This document shows, in pieces, positions 34,984 to 44,015 of a stretch of DNA of 64,000 nt (its first letter is position 1; each line of letters opens with the position of its first letter). The notes beneath the pieces are model-generated. The model had not been told where the DNA came from, ran no database searches, and saw only the letters and a program-made list of their open reading frames with translations. The translations under genes and the position numbers were made by a program. This DNA is from an uncultured Clostridia bacterium (lineage in GTDB: Bacteria > Bacillota > Clostridia > Oscillospirales > Ruminococcaceae): positions 124,001 through 188,000 of the forward strand of contig CAMCPM010000002.1 of NCBI GenBank assembly GCA_945876755.1. The letters run 5' to 3'.

Positions 34984-36990
34984 ATGTCCGTTTCAAAAAA
35001 GCTTTTTTCAATAAATAAGGTCAATAATGCTCTTGAAAAGCACCCGTTCGCTTTCAGCTGCGGAGCTGCATTTGTGCTGAATTTTCTTATCGAAATGCTG
35101 AGTAGAAGAAGCTTTTTCGGAGGTTTTGAGGCACTGATATTTCATCCGCTGATGTTTGCGTATAACTCGTTTATCATCTCACTGACGCTTTCGGTAACCG
35201 TGCTTTTCAGAAGAAGGATCTTCGTAATTTCTTTGGTATCGCTTTTCTGGCTTGCCTGCGGAGTTACGAACTGCGTGCTTTTAAGCTTCCGTACAACGCC
35301 GTTTTCCGCTGTGGATCTTCAGATATTAAGCTCGGTGCTTGGCGTTATAAACGTTTATCTGAACGGGTTTGAAATGTTCCTTATCGCGGCAGCAGCAATT
35401 GCAGCCGTAATTCTGATGACAGTCCTGTACATAAAAACGCCGCGCACGAAAGGTCAGATACATTATGTTAAAGCCTGCTCGATAATAGGCGCTGCGATAT
35501 GTACGGCATTTGCCATAAACAGCATTTCAATTGCTGCCGAAAGCGACTCCTCAAATTTCCCGAATATTGCCGACGCTTATGAAGATTATGGCTTTGTGTA
35601 CTGCTTTTCAAACAGCATACTTGATATGGGCATCGAAGAGCCTGAAAATTATTCGGCTGCGGAAATGTCTGCGGCAGCTGCCGAGATCGGTAACGACAGG
35701 GGAATGCACGCTCCCGATGTACAGCCGAATATCATTATGGTACAGCTTGAATCCTTCTTTGACGTAAATCATGTTAAGAATTTAAGCTTCAGCGAAAACC
35801 CCGTCCCGAATTTCACATGGCTTAAAGAAAATTATTCAAGCGGATATCTTACCGTGCCGTCTATCGGAGCAGGTACGGCAAATACCGAATTTGAGGTGCT
35901 GACGGGTATAAGCCTTGACTTTTTCGGTGCAAGTGAATATCCGTATAAAACAGCCCTGAAGAATTCTCCCTGCGAAAGTATCTGCTATGACCTTGCGGAT
36001 TACGGCTACTCTTCCCACGCCGTACACAACAATGACGGGACCTTTTATGACCGTCATCTTGTTTATCCTCAGCTTGGCTTTGACAGCTTTACTTCAATTG
36101 AATATATGCAGGATGTCGAGTATAATCCTCTCGGCTGGGCGGACGATTCCGCTCTTGTCCCGTCAATAACCGAAGCGCTTGAAGCTACCGAAAGCCGCGA
36201 TTTTGTCTTTGCGGTCTCGGTTCAGCCTCACGGAAAATATCCGGCTGAAATGCCTGAGGGTTCGCCCGAAAAAATACATATCAGCGAAAAAGTTCCGGAA
36301 ATGACCGATGAACAGAAAACGGCATTTACATATTATGTAAACCAGCTTTACGAAACGGATGAATTTGTCGGCGAGCTTATTTCGGCGCTTGAAAACTGCG
36401 GAGAGCCTTCCGTACTGGTGCTTTACGGCGACCATCTTCCGAATCTTGAACTTGACGAAACAAAGCTTGACAACGGAAGCCTTGTTCAGACAGAGTATGT
36501 GATGTGGAGCAACTATGACCTGCCCATTAAGGACGAAGATATTGCGGCATATCAGCTTTCGGCACAGGTTTGTGAAGCGCTCGGTTTCGGCGGAGGCTAT
36601 GTGAGCAGCTATAACAGGAACTGCCGCGGCGATGCGGATTATCCGTCAAAAATGCAGGATATCGGATATGATATGCTTTACGGAGAGCAATATGCTTTCG
36701 GAGGATATGAAGCGACAGAAATGCGCATGGGCGTAAAGGATATTACTGTTGAATACTTTTCGGTAAAAACTAACGGAAACGAAAGAAGCATTTATCTTTA
36801 CGGAAACGGATTTACGGAGTACAGTTTTGTCACTCTGAACGGACGAAAGCTTGAAACAAATTTTATCAGCAGCACGGTCATTGCAGCGCATGACGCTCCG
36901 CAGCTTGAAAACGGTGACGAACTCGCTGCCGGACAGGCAGGCGGAGACGGAGAGATACTCAGCTTTTCAAATGCGGCAGTAATTGAATAG
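34984..36990 (+). CDS. LtaS-type membrane sulfatase-fold phosphoglycerol transferase
   Basis: The 668-residue protein has about five N-terminal membrane helices (to about 190) and a large extracellular domain of the alkaline phosphatase/sulfatase fold. It resembles lipoteichoic acid synthase and related enzymes that transfer glycerol-phosphate from phosphatidylglycerol to surface polymers. Metal and catalytic residues are visible: Glu in MVQLESFFD, the nucleophile Thr298 in AGTANTEFE, His in HAVHNNDGTFYDR, and Asp-His in VLYGDHLP. The C-terminal 90 residues form an extra beta-rich domain not found in classical LtaS. GAGGAAG precedes the ATG. It is monocistronic; the AraC-type gene follows on the same strand after 50 nt. 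Confidence 0.9.
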   Translation: MSVSKKLFSINKVNNALEKHPFAFSCGAAFVLNFLIEMLSRRSFFGGFEALIFHPLMFAYNSFIISLTLSVTVLFRRRIFVISLVSLFWLACGVTNCVLLSFRTTPFSAVDLQILSSVLGVINVYLNGFEMFLIAAAAIAAVILMTVLYIKTPRTKGQIHYVKACSIIGAAICTAFAINSISIAAESDSSNFPNIADAYEDYGFVYCFSNSILDMGIEEPENYSAAEMSAAAAEIGNDRGMHAPDVQPNIIMVQLESFFDVNHVKNLSFSENPVPNFTWLKENYSSGYLTVPSIGAGTANTEFEVLTGISLDFFGASEYPYKTALKNSPCESICYDLADYGYSSHAVHNNDGTFYDRHLVYPQLGFDSFTSIEYMQDVEYNPLGWADDSALVPSITEALEATESRDFVFAVSVQPHGKYPAEMPEGSPEKIHISEKVPEMTDEQKTAFTYYVNQLYETDEFVGELISALENCGEPSVLVLYGDHLPNLELDETKLDNGSLVQTEYVMWSNYDLPIKDEDIAAYQLSAQVCEALGFGGGYVSSYNRNCRGDADYPSKMQDIGYDMLYGEQYAFGGYEATEMRMGVKDITVEYFSVKTNGNERSIYLYGNGFTEYSFVTLNGRKLETNFISSTVIAAHDAPQLENGDELAAGQAGGDGEILSFSNAAVIE

Positions 36991-37040
36991 CGTTAAATAT
37001 CGCTTGATTAAATTTTATTTTCAAAGGGGGATACGGTAAA

Positions 37041-37826
37041 ATGAAGATAGGTTCGATAGGCTATAATTATCCCCACGGCAGAGATTTTGTTATGGACAGA
37101 CCCAACGGTTCGGGCTGCTATCTTATCCTGCTGATAAAAACCGCTGCGTATTTTGTCATTAACGGCGTCGAATACAGCGTAAAGCCTAACTCATTTGTCA
37201 TGTTTTCCCCCGATACGCCGTACAGATACGGCCCGACAGAGGATATATACACCGACGACTGGATGTATTTTAATGTTGATGAAGGCGATATTGAAAAGAT
37301 GCATTCGCTGAAGATTCCATTCGATTCGGTGGTACATCTGGGAAATTCGGACGAGCTTTCCCAGATAATGCACATTCTTGCATATGAGCATTACTCAGCA
37401 GAAAAGTACAGTGCTGAAATAGAACGCAGCTACACGGATATTTTCCTTTTAAAGCTGAGCAGGATAATTCAGTCAAAATCTTATATTTCCTCCGCTTCGT
37501 TTATTGAAAGAAATTACAAGCTTACTCAGCTCAGAACGAGAATTTTTACGATGCCGGAGAGTATTCCTGATATTGACGCAATGGCTTCCGAAATAGGCAT
37601 GAGCCGTTCGGGATTTCAGCATCTTTATAGAAAAATGTTCGGCGTAAGCGTTATGACTGATGTTATAAACGGCAGACTTGACAGAGCCAAACGGCTGCTT
37701 TCGTCAACCAATCTTACCGTTAAGGAAATTGCGGAAAGATGCGGTTATTCCAGCGAATATAATTTCATGCGGCAGTTCAAAAGCCGCACGGGAAAGACTC
37801 CGACGGAATACAGAAAGTGCATATGA
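37041..37826 (+). CDS. AraC-family transcriptional regulator
   Basis: A 261-residue regulator with an N-terminal cupin-like ligand domain (about 1-150; PNSFVMFSPDTPYRY) and two C-terminal helix-turn-helix motifs (about 175-260). ERCGYSSEYNFMRQFKSRTGKTPTEYRK is the signature second helix-turn-helix. Such proteins sense sugars or oligosaccharides and activate nearby genes. It stands directly upstream of a GH5 and a GH51 gene on the same strand, so it probably controls hemicellulose use. AAAGGGGGAT precedes the ATG. Confidence 0.95.
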   Translation: MKIGSIGYNYPHGRDFVMDRPNGSGCYLILLIKTAAYFVINGVEYSVKPNSFVMFSPDTPYRYGPTEDIYTDDWMYFNVDEGDIEKMHSLKIPFDSVVHLGNSDELSQIMHILAYEHYSAEKYSAEIERSYTDIFLLKLSRIIQSKSYISSASFIERNYKLTQLRTRIFTMPESIPDIDAMASEIGMSRSGFQHLYRKMFGVSVMTDVINGRLDRAKRLLSSTNLTVKEIAERCGYSSEYNFMRQFKSRTGKTPTEYRKCI

Positions 37827-37924
37827 TTGCACAAAAAGTCACCTTATTTGACTTCTGCGGATATTGTATGTGATATTATAACGGGTTATAATTGATGTAT
37901 TAAATTGAAGCAGGGGGACTTTTT

Positions 37925-39064
37925 ATGTCAAAAATCAAATTACTTCCGTTAATAACCGCTGTCTGCATGATGGTTCTGCTTATGACAGGCTGTAAAAAAC
38001 AGGAGCCGGAAATGCGTGATATTTCAACTATGGAGCTGGTGCATGACATGGGAGTCGGAATCAATCTCGGAAACACATTTGAAAGCTGCGGAGGCTGGAT
38101 AGACAGCAGCAATGTTCTCAACTATGAAACAGGCTGGGGCAGCCCTATGATAACATACGAAATGATAAAGGGCTATGCTGACTCGGGCTTCGGCGTGCTG
38201 AGAATACCCGTTGCTTGGAGCAACATGATGGGCGATGACTACACAATAAATGCAACATATCTTGCAAGAGTTACCGAAGTCGTAGACTGGGCGCTTGACT
38301 GCGATATGTACGTTATCCTCAATATCCATTGGGACGGCGGCTGGTTTGAACAGTTCGGAATGGATGATAAAAGAGAAGAAAGCTTCTATAAATACGAGCG
38401 TATCTGGACTCAGCTTACAGAGCATTTCAAGGATTACAGCGACAAGCTTATGTTTGAATCCCTTAACGAAGAGGGCTGCTGGGACAAAGTCTGGAACCGT
38501 TACAGCGGCGAGGGCGACAAGGAAAAGTCCTACGGCATACTTAACGAGATAAACCAGAGATTTGTTGACCTTGTGCGTTCTTCCGGCGGAAACAATGCAA
38601 AGCGCCATCTGCTTATTGCAGGCTATGCGACCGACATTGGGCTGACCTGCGACGAAGCATTTAAAATGCCCAATGACCCCGAAAACCGCTGTGCAGTATC
38701 GGTTCATTACTACACTCCGTCAACCTTTGCAATTCTTGAAGAGGACGCAAGCTGGGGCAAGGCTCGTACCGAGTGGGGTACTGAGGCAGATTACGCCGAG
38801 CTTGAAAAAAATATGAGCATGATGAAGACTACATTCATCGACAAGGGAATCCCCGTTATCGTGGGCGAATACGGTGCGGCAACAAAAAATAAAACTCCCG
38901 AAATGGTAAGAAAATATCTTACCTCGGTATGCAGCGAAGCATACAAGGACGGACTCTGCCCTGTTCTCTGGGATATCACCGATGTATTCTACAACAGGAA
39001 CGAAGCAAAATTCATCGACCCCGAGCTTCTTGAGGGAATTATGGCAGTCAAGGAAAGCAAATAA
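37925..39064 (+). CDS. GH5 endoglucanase-type lipoprotein
   Basis: An exported glycoside hydrolase family 5 enzyme of 379 residues. The signal peptide ends in a lipobox LMTGC with Cys23, so it is anchored to the outer membrane face. The catalytic acid/base is Glu182 in SLNEE and the nucleophile is Glu315 in IVGEYGA. The opening GVGINLGNTFE and HYYTPSTF are typical of cellulases and xyloglucanases of this family. No carbohydrate-binding module or dockerin is present. GCAGGGGGA precedes the ATG. The GH51 gene follows after 20 nt. Substrate is probably a beta-1,4-glucan or xyloglucan; the exact subfamily needs alignment. Confidence 0.93.
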   Translation: MSKIKLLPLITAVCMMVLLMTGCKKQEPEMRDISTMELVHDMGVGINLGNTFESCGGWIDSSNVLNYETGWGSPMITYEMIKGYADSGFGVLRIPVAWSNMMGDDYTINATYLARVTEVVDWALDCDMYVILNIHWDGGWFEQFGMDDKREESFYKYERIWTQLTEHFKDYSDKLMFESLNEEGCWDKVWNRYSGEGDKEKSYGILNEINQRFVDLVRSSGGNNAKRHLLIAGYATDIGLTCDEAFKMPNDPENRCAVSVHYYTPSTFAILEEDASWGKARTEWGTEADYAELEKNMSMMKTTFIDKGIPVIVGEYGAATKNKTPEMVRKYLTSVCSEAYKDGLCPVLWDITDVFYNRNEAKFIDPELLEGIMAVKESK

Positions 39065-39084
39065 ATTTTAAGGAATGATTTGAT

Positions 39085-40557
39085 TTGAAAAAGCTTAAAA
39101 TGCTTGTGAACGCTTCCGATGTGAAGTCACATATCAACCGTGAGATATACGGACATTTTTCCGAGCATCTGGGAAGATGTATCTATAACGGTATGTACGT
39201 CGGCGAGGATTCCGAAATTCCCAATACAAACGGCGTTAGAAACGACGTTATAGAGGCGTTCAGGAACGTTAAAATGCCTGTTCTCCGCTGGCCGGGCGGC
39301 TGCTTTGCCGATGAATACCACTGGAAGGACGGTATTGGTGAAAAGTCCTCACGAAAGAAAATGATAAACACTCACTGGGGCGGAGTTACCGAGGATAATT
39401 CTTTCGGTACGCATGAGTTCTTTGACCTCTGCGAGGAGATAGGCTGCGAGCCGTATCTTGCGGGAAATCTCGGCAGCGGAACCGTCCGGGAGCTTGCGGA
39501 GTGGATAGAATACATTACCTTTGACGGGGTTTCGCCTATGGCGGAGCTTCGCCGCCGCAACGGCAGGGAAAAGCCCTGGAAGCTGAAATATCTCGGCATA
39601 GGAAACGAAAGCTGGGGCTGCGGAGGAAATATGCGTCCCGAATATTATGCGGACGAGTATCGAAGGTATCAGACCTATTGCCGCAATTTCAGCGGAAACG
39701 AGCTTTACAAGGTCGCTTGCGGTCCGAATGCGGAGGATTACAACTGGACCGAAATTATTATGAAAAGTCTGAATGAGTGGCATACCAAGGCAATTTCTCT
39801 GCACTATTATACCGTTCCCACAGGCGATTGGAGCAAAAAGGGAAGTGCCACCGATTTTACCGATGAGGAATACTACTCAACAATTGCAAAAACACTTTAT
39901 ATGGACGAGCTTATCACACGCCACTGTGCGATAATGGACAAGCACAATCCGAACAAAACTATCGGTCTTATCGTTGACGAGTGGGGCTGCTGGTATGATG
40001 TTGAGCCGGGAACAAATCCGGGATTTCTCTATCAGCAGAATACAATGCGCGACGCTGTTGTTGCAGCCTGCAATCTGAACATTTTCAACAATCATTCCGA
40101 CAGAGTGGTCATGGCTAACCTTGCTCAGGCGGTGAATGTTCTTCAGGCGCTTATTCTTACCGAGGGCAAAAAAATGGTCAAAACGCCAACATATCACGTT
40201 TTCGACTTGTTCAAGACCCATCAGGACGGCGAGCTTGTTTACAGCTTCTGCGAAAACGACAAGGCAGGCGCTGAGAATATCCCTGCAATTTCGCAAAGTG
40301 TTTCCGTTAAGGACGGCGTGATGACGGCTACCATTGCAAACTGCTCCGTTGATGAAGAGTACGAAATTGAGTGCGATATATCGGGCTTTGAGGCGAGAGC
40401 CGTTTCCGCAAGAATACTTTGCGCAGACGTCCGTGCATACAACGATTTTGAAAACAGCGAAAACGTTGCTACCAAGCAGTATGAAGCAATGCTTGAATGC
40501 GGAAAGCTTGTCGTAAAGCTGCCGAAATGCTCGGTCGTTTCTTTGGTACTGGAATGA
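39085..40557 (+). CDS. GH51 alpha-L-arabinofuranosidase
   Basis: This intracellular enzyme of 490 residues removes arabinofuranose from arabinoxylan or arabinan oligosaccharides. The acid/base is Glu175 in [11 protein letters not shown] and the nucleophile Glu299 in [27 protein letters not shown] and [10 protein letters not shown] are family blocks. It starts with TTG (39085) after AAGGAA; ATG 39100 is an alternative that would remove five residues. No signal peptide is present, so oligosaccharides must be imported first. It lies in an operon with the GH5 gene and overlaps the next small gene by ATGA. Confidence 0.95.
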   Translation: MKKLKMLVNASDVKSHINREIYGHFSEHLGRCIYNGMYVGEDSEIPNTNGVRNDVIEAFRNVKMPVLRWPGGCFADEYHWKDGIGEKSSRKKMINTHWGGVTEDNSFGTHEFFDLCEEIGCEPYLAGNLGSGTVRELAEWIEYITFDGVSPMAELRRRNGREKPWKLKYLGIGNESWGCGGNMRPEYYADEYRRYQTYCRNFSGNELYKVACGPNAEDYNWTEIIMKSLNEWHTKAISLHYYTVPTGDWSKKGSATDFTDEEYYSTIAKTLYMDELITRHCAIMDKHNPNKTIGLIVDEWGCWYDVEPGTNPGFLYQQNTMRDAVVAACNLNIFNNHSDRVVMANLAQAVNVLQALILTEGKKMVKTPTYHVFDLFKTHQDGELVYSFCENDKAGAENIPAISQSVSVKDGVMTATIANCSVDEEYEIECDISGFEARAVSARILCADVRAYNDFENSENVATKQYEAMLECGKLVVKLPKCSVVSLVLE

Positions 40558-40823
40558 AACCGATATGCAAAAAATGTCTGCTTGCAGAAGCAGATATGAA
40601 AGGCGTTTATGAAAGCGTAAAGGGCTATATTGCGGCAATACCCCAGGAGCAGAAGGTTTCCGATGCGGTTTATTCCGCAAGGCTTGACATATGCAAAAAA
40701 TGCGACGATTTGGTAAACGGGACTTGTGTAAAATGCGGCTGCTTCGTGGAAGTAAGAGCCGTTAAAAAGCGGCTTGGCTGTCCCGACGAAAAGGACAAGT
40801 GGGCGGAAATAAAAACGGACTGA
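40554..40823 (+). CDS. Small cysteine-rich protein (DUF6171-like)
   Basis: An 89-residue protein with CKKC at the N-terminus, a second CKKC in the middle, and CVKCGCF followed by a lone Cys-Pro near the end, seven cysteines in all, arranged as one or two zinc-binding knuckles. The family has no known role as far as I know. ATG 40554 overlaps the GH51 stop (ATGA), which implies translational coupling; the longer frame from 40497 lies inside GH51. A perfect terminator follows. Confidence 0.85.
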   Translation: MKPICKKCLLAEADMKGVYESVKGYIAAIPQEQKVSDAVYSARLDICKKCDDLVNGTCVKCGCFVEVRAVKKRLGCPDEKDKWAEIKTD

Positions 40824-40850
40824 TACATCAGTATCAGTCCTGTTTTTTAT
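40817..40850. terminator. Terminator of the GH5-GH51 operon
   Basis: GGACTGATAC and GTATCAGTCC form a perfect 10-bp stem with ATCA loop, followed by TGTTTTTTATT. It can also serve the convergent serine hydrolase gene, since an A-run lies on the other side. Confidence 0.93.
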
Positions 40851-40855
40851 TACTT

Positions 40856-42133
40856 TTAGGTTTGTTCGGGTTCTTTTTCGGCAGTGGCAAACTGATTGCT
40901 CTTTTCGTCATAGACATATCCGAGCTTTTCAAGCGGCACGGAAATTTCCTCAGGCGGAACATCAAGGTCCTCGCACAGTTCGTCAAAGCTTTTGTAATTG
41001 TCGCGAAGCTTCATGTTCACCACGCTTAAAAGCATATACGGGTCTTTAGGCAGCGTCATTTCAAATCCCTCCGGTTTCGGTATATTTATTATTACAAAGT
41101 CTCCGTCGCCGTCTTTTTCGGAAAGCTTATCGGAATACTCTGCAAAAAGCTTTGAAAGATCTCTGAAAATATCGTACTCTCTTGTATCTATCACAAGCAT
41201 ATCAAGGCTTGTCATAATAGTCAGCAGATAAGTATTTTCGCCGTACACAACAGCCATATCATGGAAATACCCCTCATACCAGCCGTATTTGCGAACTATC
41301 TCCGAGCCTTCGCCGCCGTAGATCATTGCGTTGCGGCTGTGGGTCATATGATACCGCAGATTTTCCGAGCAGGGATTGTTTTCTTCGATAAAATCATAAA
41401 TTGCCTGTGAAAAGATCAGCGCACTTTCACAGCACAGTTGTGGCTGATTTTTCCCCTTTGCGTCGTCCTTGTGGGTAATGCCCAGAGAAAGCGCATATTG
41501 CTCATAATCCTCTTCCGGGTAAAGCTCACGCAGCATGGCAAACGCCGAATTGTCGCTTTCTTCAAGGCATAAGCCTATCAGCTCTTCAACAGTAAATTCC
41601 GTGCCGTACTCCATATTTTTCAGTACGCCCGTACCTTCACGGCGGTATTTTTCGGTATAAACAAGCTTCTGTTCAAGGTCAGCCTGACCCGACAGGGCAA
41701 GCCTGTATATGTAAAGCATATACGGCGCTTTTAGCACCGAGGCAGGATAATAATGCTTGTCCGGGTTGATAGTCAGCGTGTAGCCCGTTTCGATATCACG
41801 GTATGCAAGAGAAATATCGTAATAAAGGAAATGCGGATAGCTTTCGATTATCTCAACGAGCCGAGTGTAAAATTCTTCGGGCATATCATAGGCTGCTCTC
41901 CCTTCGACAATTATTTCCGCCGCAGGCAGACTTTCAGAAGTAATAACCGGAGCCTCGCTCACTTCCGGTACAGCCGTTTCGGAAGCTTCGGGCGCTGAAG
42001 TCCGGACAGCTTCGCTTATTTCCGTCTGCTGTACGGAGGAGCTGTATATTTCATTATCGGACGGTGTGCAGCCGCATAAAAGAGCAGCGGTAATTACAAT
42101 CAGCATAGCCGCATATAGATATTTGATTTTCAT
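40856..42133 (-). CDS. Lipoprotein serine hydrolase (class A beta-lactamase fold)
   Basis: A 425-residue exported lipoprotein with signal peptide ending LCGC (Cys22), a Ser/Thr/Glu-rich linker (about 25-75), and a beta-lactamase-like domain. The active-site SxxK is Ser132-Lys135 in PASVLKAP, and SDN is at 193-195. A clear KTG motif is lacking. The C-terminal part (about 360-425) is an extra domain of unknown type. It is more likely a peptidoglycan-linked serine hydrolase than a true resistance enzyme. ATG 42133 has AAAGGAG upstream and gives a proper signal peptide; the longer frame to 42331 would overlap the divergent promoter and gene. Confidence 0.85.
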   Translation of the reverse strand: MKIKYLYAAMLIVITAALLCGCTPSDNEIYSSSVQQTEISEAVRTSAPEASETAVPEVSEAPVITSESLPAAEIIVEGRAAYDMPEEFYTRLVEIIESYPHFLYYDISLAYRDIETGYTLTINPDKHYYPASVLKAPYMLYIYRLALSGQADLEQKLVYTEKYRREGTGVLKNMEYGTEFTVEELIGLCLEESDNSAFAMLRELYPEEDYEQYALSLGITHKDDAKGKNQPQLCCESALIFSQAIYDFIEENNPCSENLRYHMTHSRNAMIYGGEGSEIVRKYGWYEGYFHDMAVVYGENTYLLTIMTSLDMLVIDTREYDIFRDLSKLFAEYSDKLSEKDGDGDFVIINIPKPEGFEMTLPKDPYMLLSVVNMKLRDNYKSFDELCEDLDVPPEEISVPLEKLGYVYDEKSNQFATAEKEPEQT

Positions 42134-42157
42134 GTTTCGGGTTTTGCTCCTTTCCGC

Positions 42158-42186
42158 TTGACAAAACGCAATTAATTGTTTATAAT
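42158..42186 (+). promoter_or_regulatory. Sigma-A promoter of the Ig-like/CAP gene
   Basis: TTGACA (42158-42163), 17 nt, TATAAT (42181-42186), 33 nt before the start codon. A second TATAAT at 42195-42200 is too close to the gene to be favoured. Confidence 0.88.
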
Positions 42187-42218
42187 TTTTATAGTATAAT
42201 TTATTGGGGGAATTATCT

Positions 42219-43334
42219 ATGAAAAACATTTTAAAAAAGCTGCTGTGTATTTTTACAGCTGCAGTAATGGTCGCTGCGCTTTGCGCCGTACCTGCTTCGG
42301 CAGCGTCGGTCAAGCTTAGCAAATCAAGCACAAATCTTCCTATCGGCTATTCTGTTACGCTTAAAGTAACCGGTGCAAACGATGCAGTATGGTCAAGCAG
42401 CGACAGTTCGGTTGCAGCCATAAAATCCTCAAACGGAACATCAGCTAAGATCGTCGGCAAAAAAACGGGTACAGCTTATATTTACGCCAAAGCAGGCGGC
42501 AAGAAGCTGAAATGCAAGGTTACCGTAAAACAATCCTTTATTACTGCAAGCAATGACAGCCTTAGCCTTGAAAAAGGAAAGTCGCAGACTATTACGCTTA
42601 CGGTCAAGGGCTCAAAGTCTATCGCCCTTTCAAACAGCGACAAGAGCGTCTGCACGACCACTTGGGGCAAATGGAACGACAATAAGATAAAGCTTAAAAT
42701 TAACGCTAAAAAAGCCGGTACGGCAACAATAAAGATTTATGCCAAGGGCTATTCAAAGTCGACCGCTGAAACTATTACCGTAAAAGTAAAAAACAGTTCA
42801 AGCTCAGGAGGCGGTACAGGAATAATAATTTTCGGCAGCGATGGTTCAGTTTATATTGTTGAAGATGACGGCTTTTATACCGACACCGACAACAGCGAAA
42901 TCAGTTGGGACAGTTCTGAAAATACCGCTGATTCTTCTAACACATCGGATTCATCAGATGTAACGGAAAAGGTTATAGCGCTTGTTAACAAAGAACGTGA
43001 AGCAGCAGGAAAAGCAGCCCTTGTAAGCGATCCTGTGCTTAACTCAGTTGCAGCTTTGCGTGCAAAGGAAATTGCAGAAAGCTTTTCACATACCCGTCCC
43101 GACGGCTCAAGCTGCTTTACAGCGTTTGAAGACGCAGGAATCATCAACGTCTACATGGGTGAAAATATTGCCGCAGGTCAGCGCACGCCGGCAGAGGTAA
43201 TGAACTCATGGATGAATTCATCCGGACATAAAGCAAATATCCTCAGCGGAGATTATGAAAGAATAGGCGTGGGCTTCTGTCAGGTTTCAGGCGGATACGG
43301 CTATTATTGGGTACAGGTTTTCGCAAGCTATTAA
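42219..43334 (+). CDS. Secreted protein with two Ig-like domains and a CAP domain
   Basis: The 371-residue protein has a signal peptide (cleavage near PASAAS, residue 28), two bacterial Ig-like (Big_2 type) domains (about 30-110 and 112-198), a Gly/Ser then Asp/Ser/Thr-rich linker (about 199-250) and a C-terminal CAP/SCP domain (about 252-371). The CAP part shows LVNKEREAAGKAAL, FSHTRPDGSS, GENIAAGQ and NSSGHKANIL with the two conserved His. Bacterial CAP proteins occur on cell or spore surfaces, and their activity is mostly unknown. ATG 42219 follows TTGGGGG; a TTG at 42204 is not needed. Its stop directly adjoins the stop of the convergent DUF4956 gene. Confidence 0.92.
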   Translation: MKNILKKLLCIFTAAVMVAALCAVPASAASVKLSKSSTNLPIGYSVTLKVTGANDAVWSSSDSSVAAIKSSNGTSAKIVGKKTGTAYIYAKAGGKKLKCKVTVKQSFITASNDSLSLEKGKSQTITLTVKGSKSIALSNSDKSVCTTTWGKWNDNKIKLKINAKKAGTATIKIYAKGYSKSTAETITVKVKNSSSSGGGTGIIIFGSDGSVYIVEDDGFYTDTDNSEISWDSSENTADSSNTSDSSDVTEKVIALVNKEREAAGKAALVSDPVLNSVAALRAKEIAESFSHTRPDGSSCFTAFEDAGIINVYMGENIAAGQRTPAEVMNSWMNSSGHKANILSGDYERIGVGFCQVSGGYGYYWVQVFASY

Positions 43335-44015
43335 TTAAAGCTCATCCTTTATATCGGGTATCAATCCGCAGCTTATGGAAAGATTTCCGTTGCGGCACCG
43401 TATTTTGTCAAGCATTTCCTTTTCGGAAGCTCCCGAACGGAATGTGATAATGTAAAAAAGCTCATACATCGTACCCATGCGTATGGTTTTTACATGGTCA
43501 AGCTTGCAGGATACGGTGTATTCCTTGAAAATATCATCAAAAGCGCTGCTGTAATCCATGTCCTCGGGAATGATTATTTTCAGCAGCCGCATACTTGCTT
43601 TGCCGTGGGGAGGTATCAACCTTTCCGCGGCAATTATTACTATTGCAAGAATTACCGTGAATAATACAGCGTACCACGCATAACCCATGCCGCAGATAAG
43701 TCCCGACGCCATCGCAAAAAACAGTATGCAGATATCACGGGAGCTTCCGGGCAGGGAACGGAATCTTACAAGGCTGAATGCGCCTGCTGCGGCAACTCCT
43801 GCGCCAATGCTGCCGTTTACCATCATGATCACCGCCTGAACTATCGACGGAACGATAAGCGTCGAAATAACCATATATTTTGATGGACGGTCTGTTCCAA
43901 GCCTGTAAACAACGGCTATTATCGCTCCGCAGAGAAGCGAGATACAAATCAGAAGCAGCGCACTTTGAAAAGCGTTGGAGGTAAAGTCTGTTCTTGTGAA
44001 AATAAGTTCGTTCAT
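43335..44015 (-). CDS. DUF4956 membrane protein
   Basis: A 226-residue protein with about four membrane helices in the first 130 residues and a soluble C-terminal domain. The block GAGVAAAGAFSLVRFRSLPGSSRDI is the family signature. It overlaps the VTC-domain gene by 4 nt (ATGA-type), and the two are commonly found together, suggesting a joint system for polyphosphate or a related polymer at the membrane. GAAAGGAAA precedes the ATG. Confidence 0.92.
   Translation of the reverse strand: MNELIFTRTDFTSNAFQSALLLICISLLCGAIIAVVYRLGTDRPSKYMVISTLIVPSIVQAVIMMVNGSIGAGVAAAGAFSLVRFRSLPGSSRDICILFFAMASGLICGMGYAWYAVLFTVILAIVIIAAERLIPPHGKASMRLLKIIIPEDMDYSSAFDDIFKEYTVSCKLDHVKTIRMGTMYELFYIITFRSGASEKEMLDKIRCRNGNLSISCGLIPDIKDEL

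Noticed and set aside
39877..40680. 267-residue frame opposite GH51
   Set aside because: It is antisense to a gene with both catalytic glutamates in place, and its start is in the coding region of the next gene.
40856..42133. Antibiotic resistance beta-lactamase
   Set aside because: SxxK and SDN are present, but there is no clear KTG motif, the protein has an extra C-terminal domain and a lipid anchor, and the context is not that of a resistance gene.
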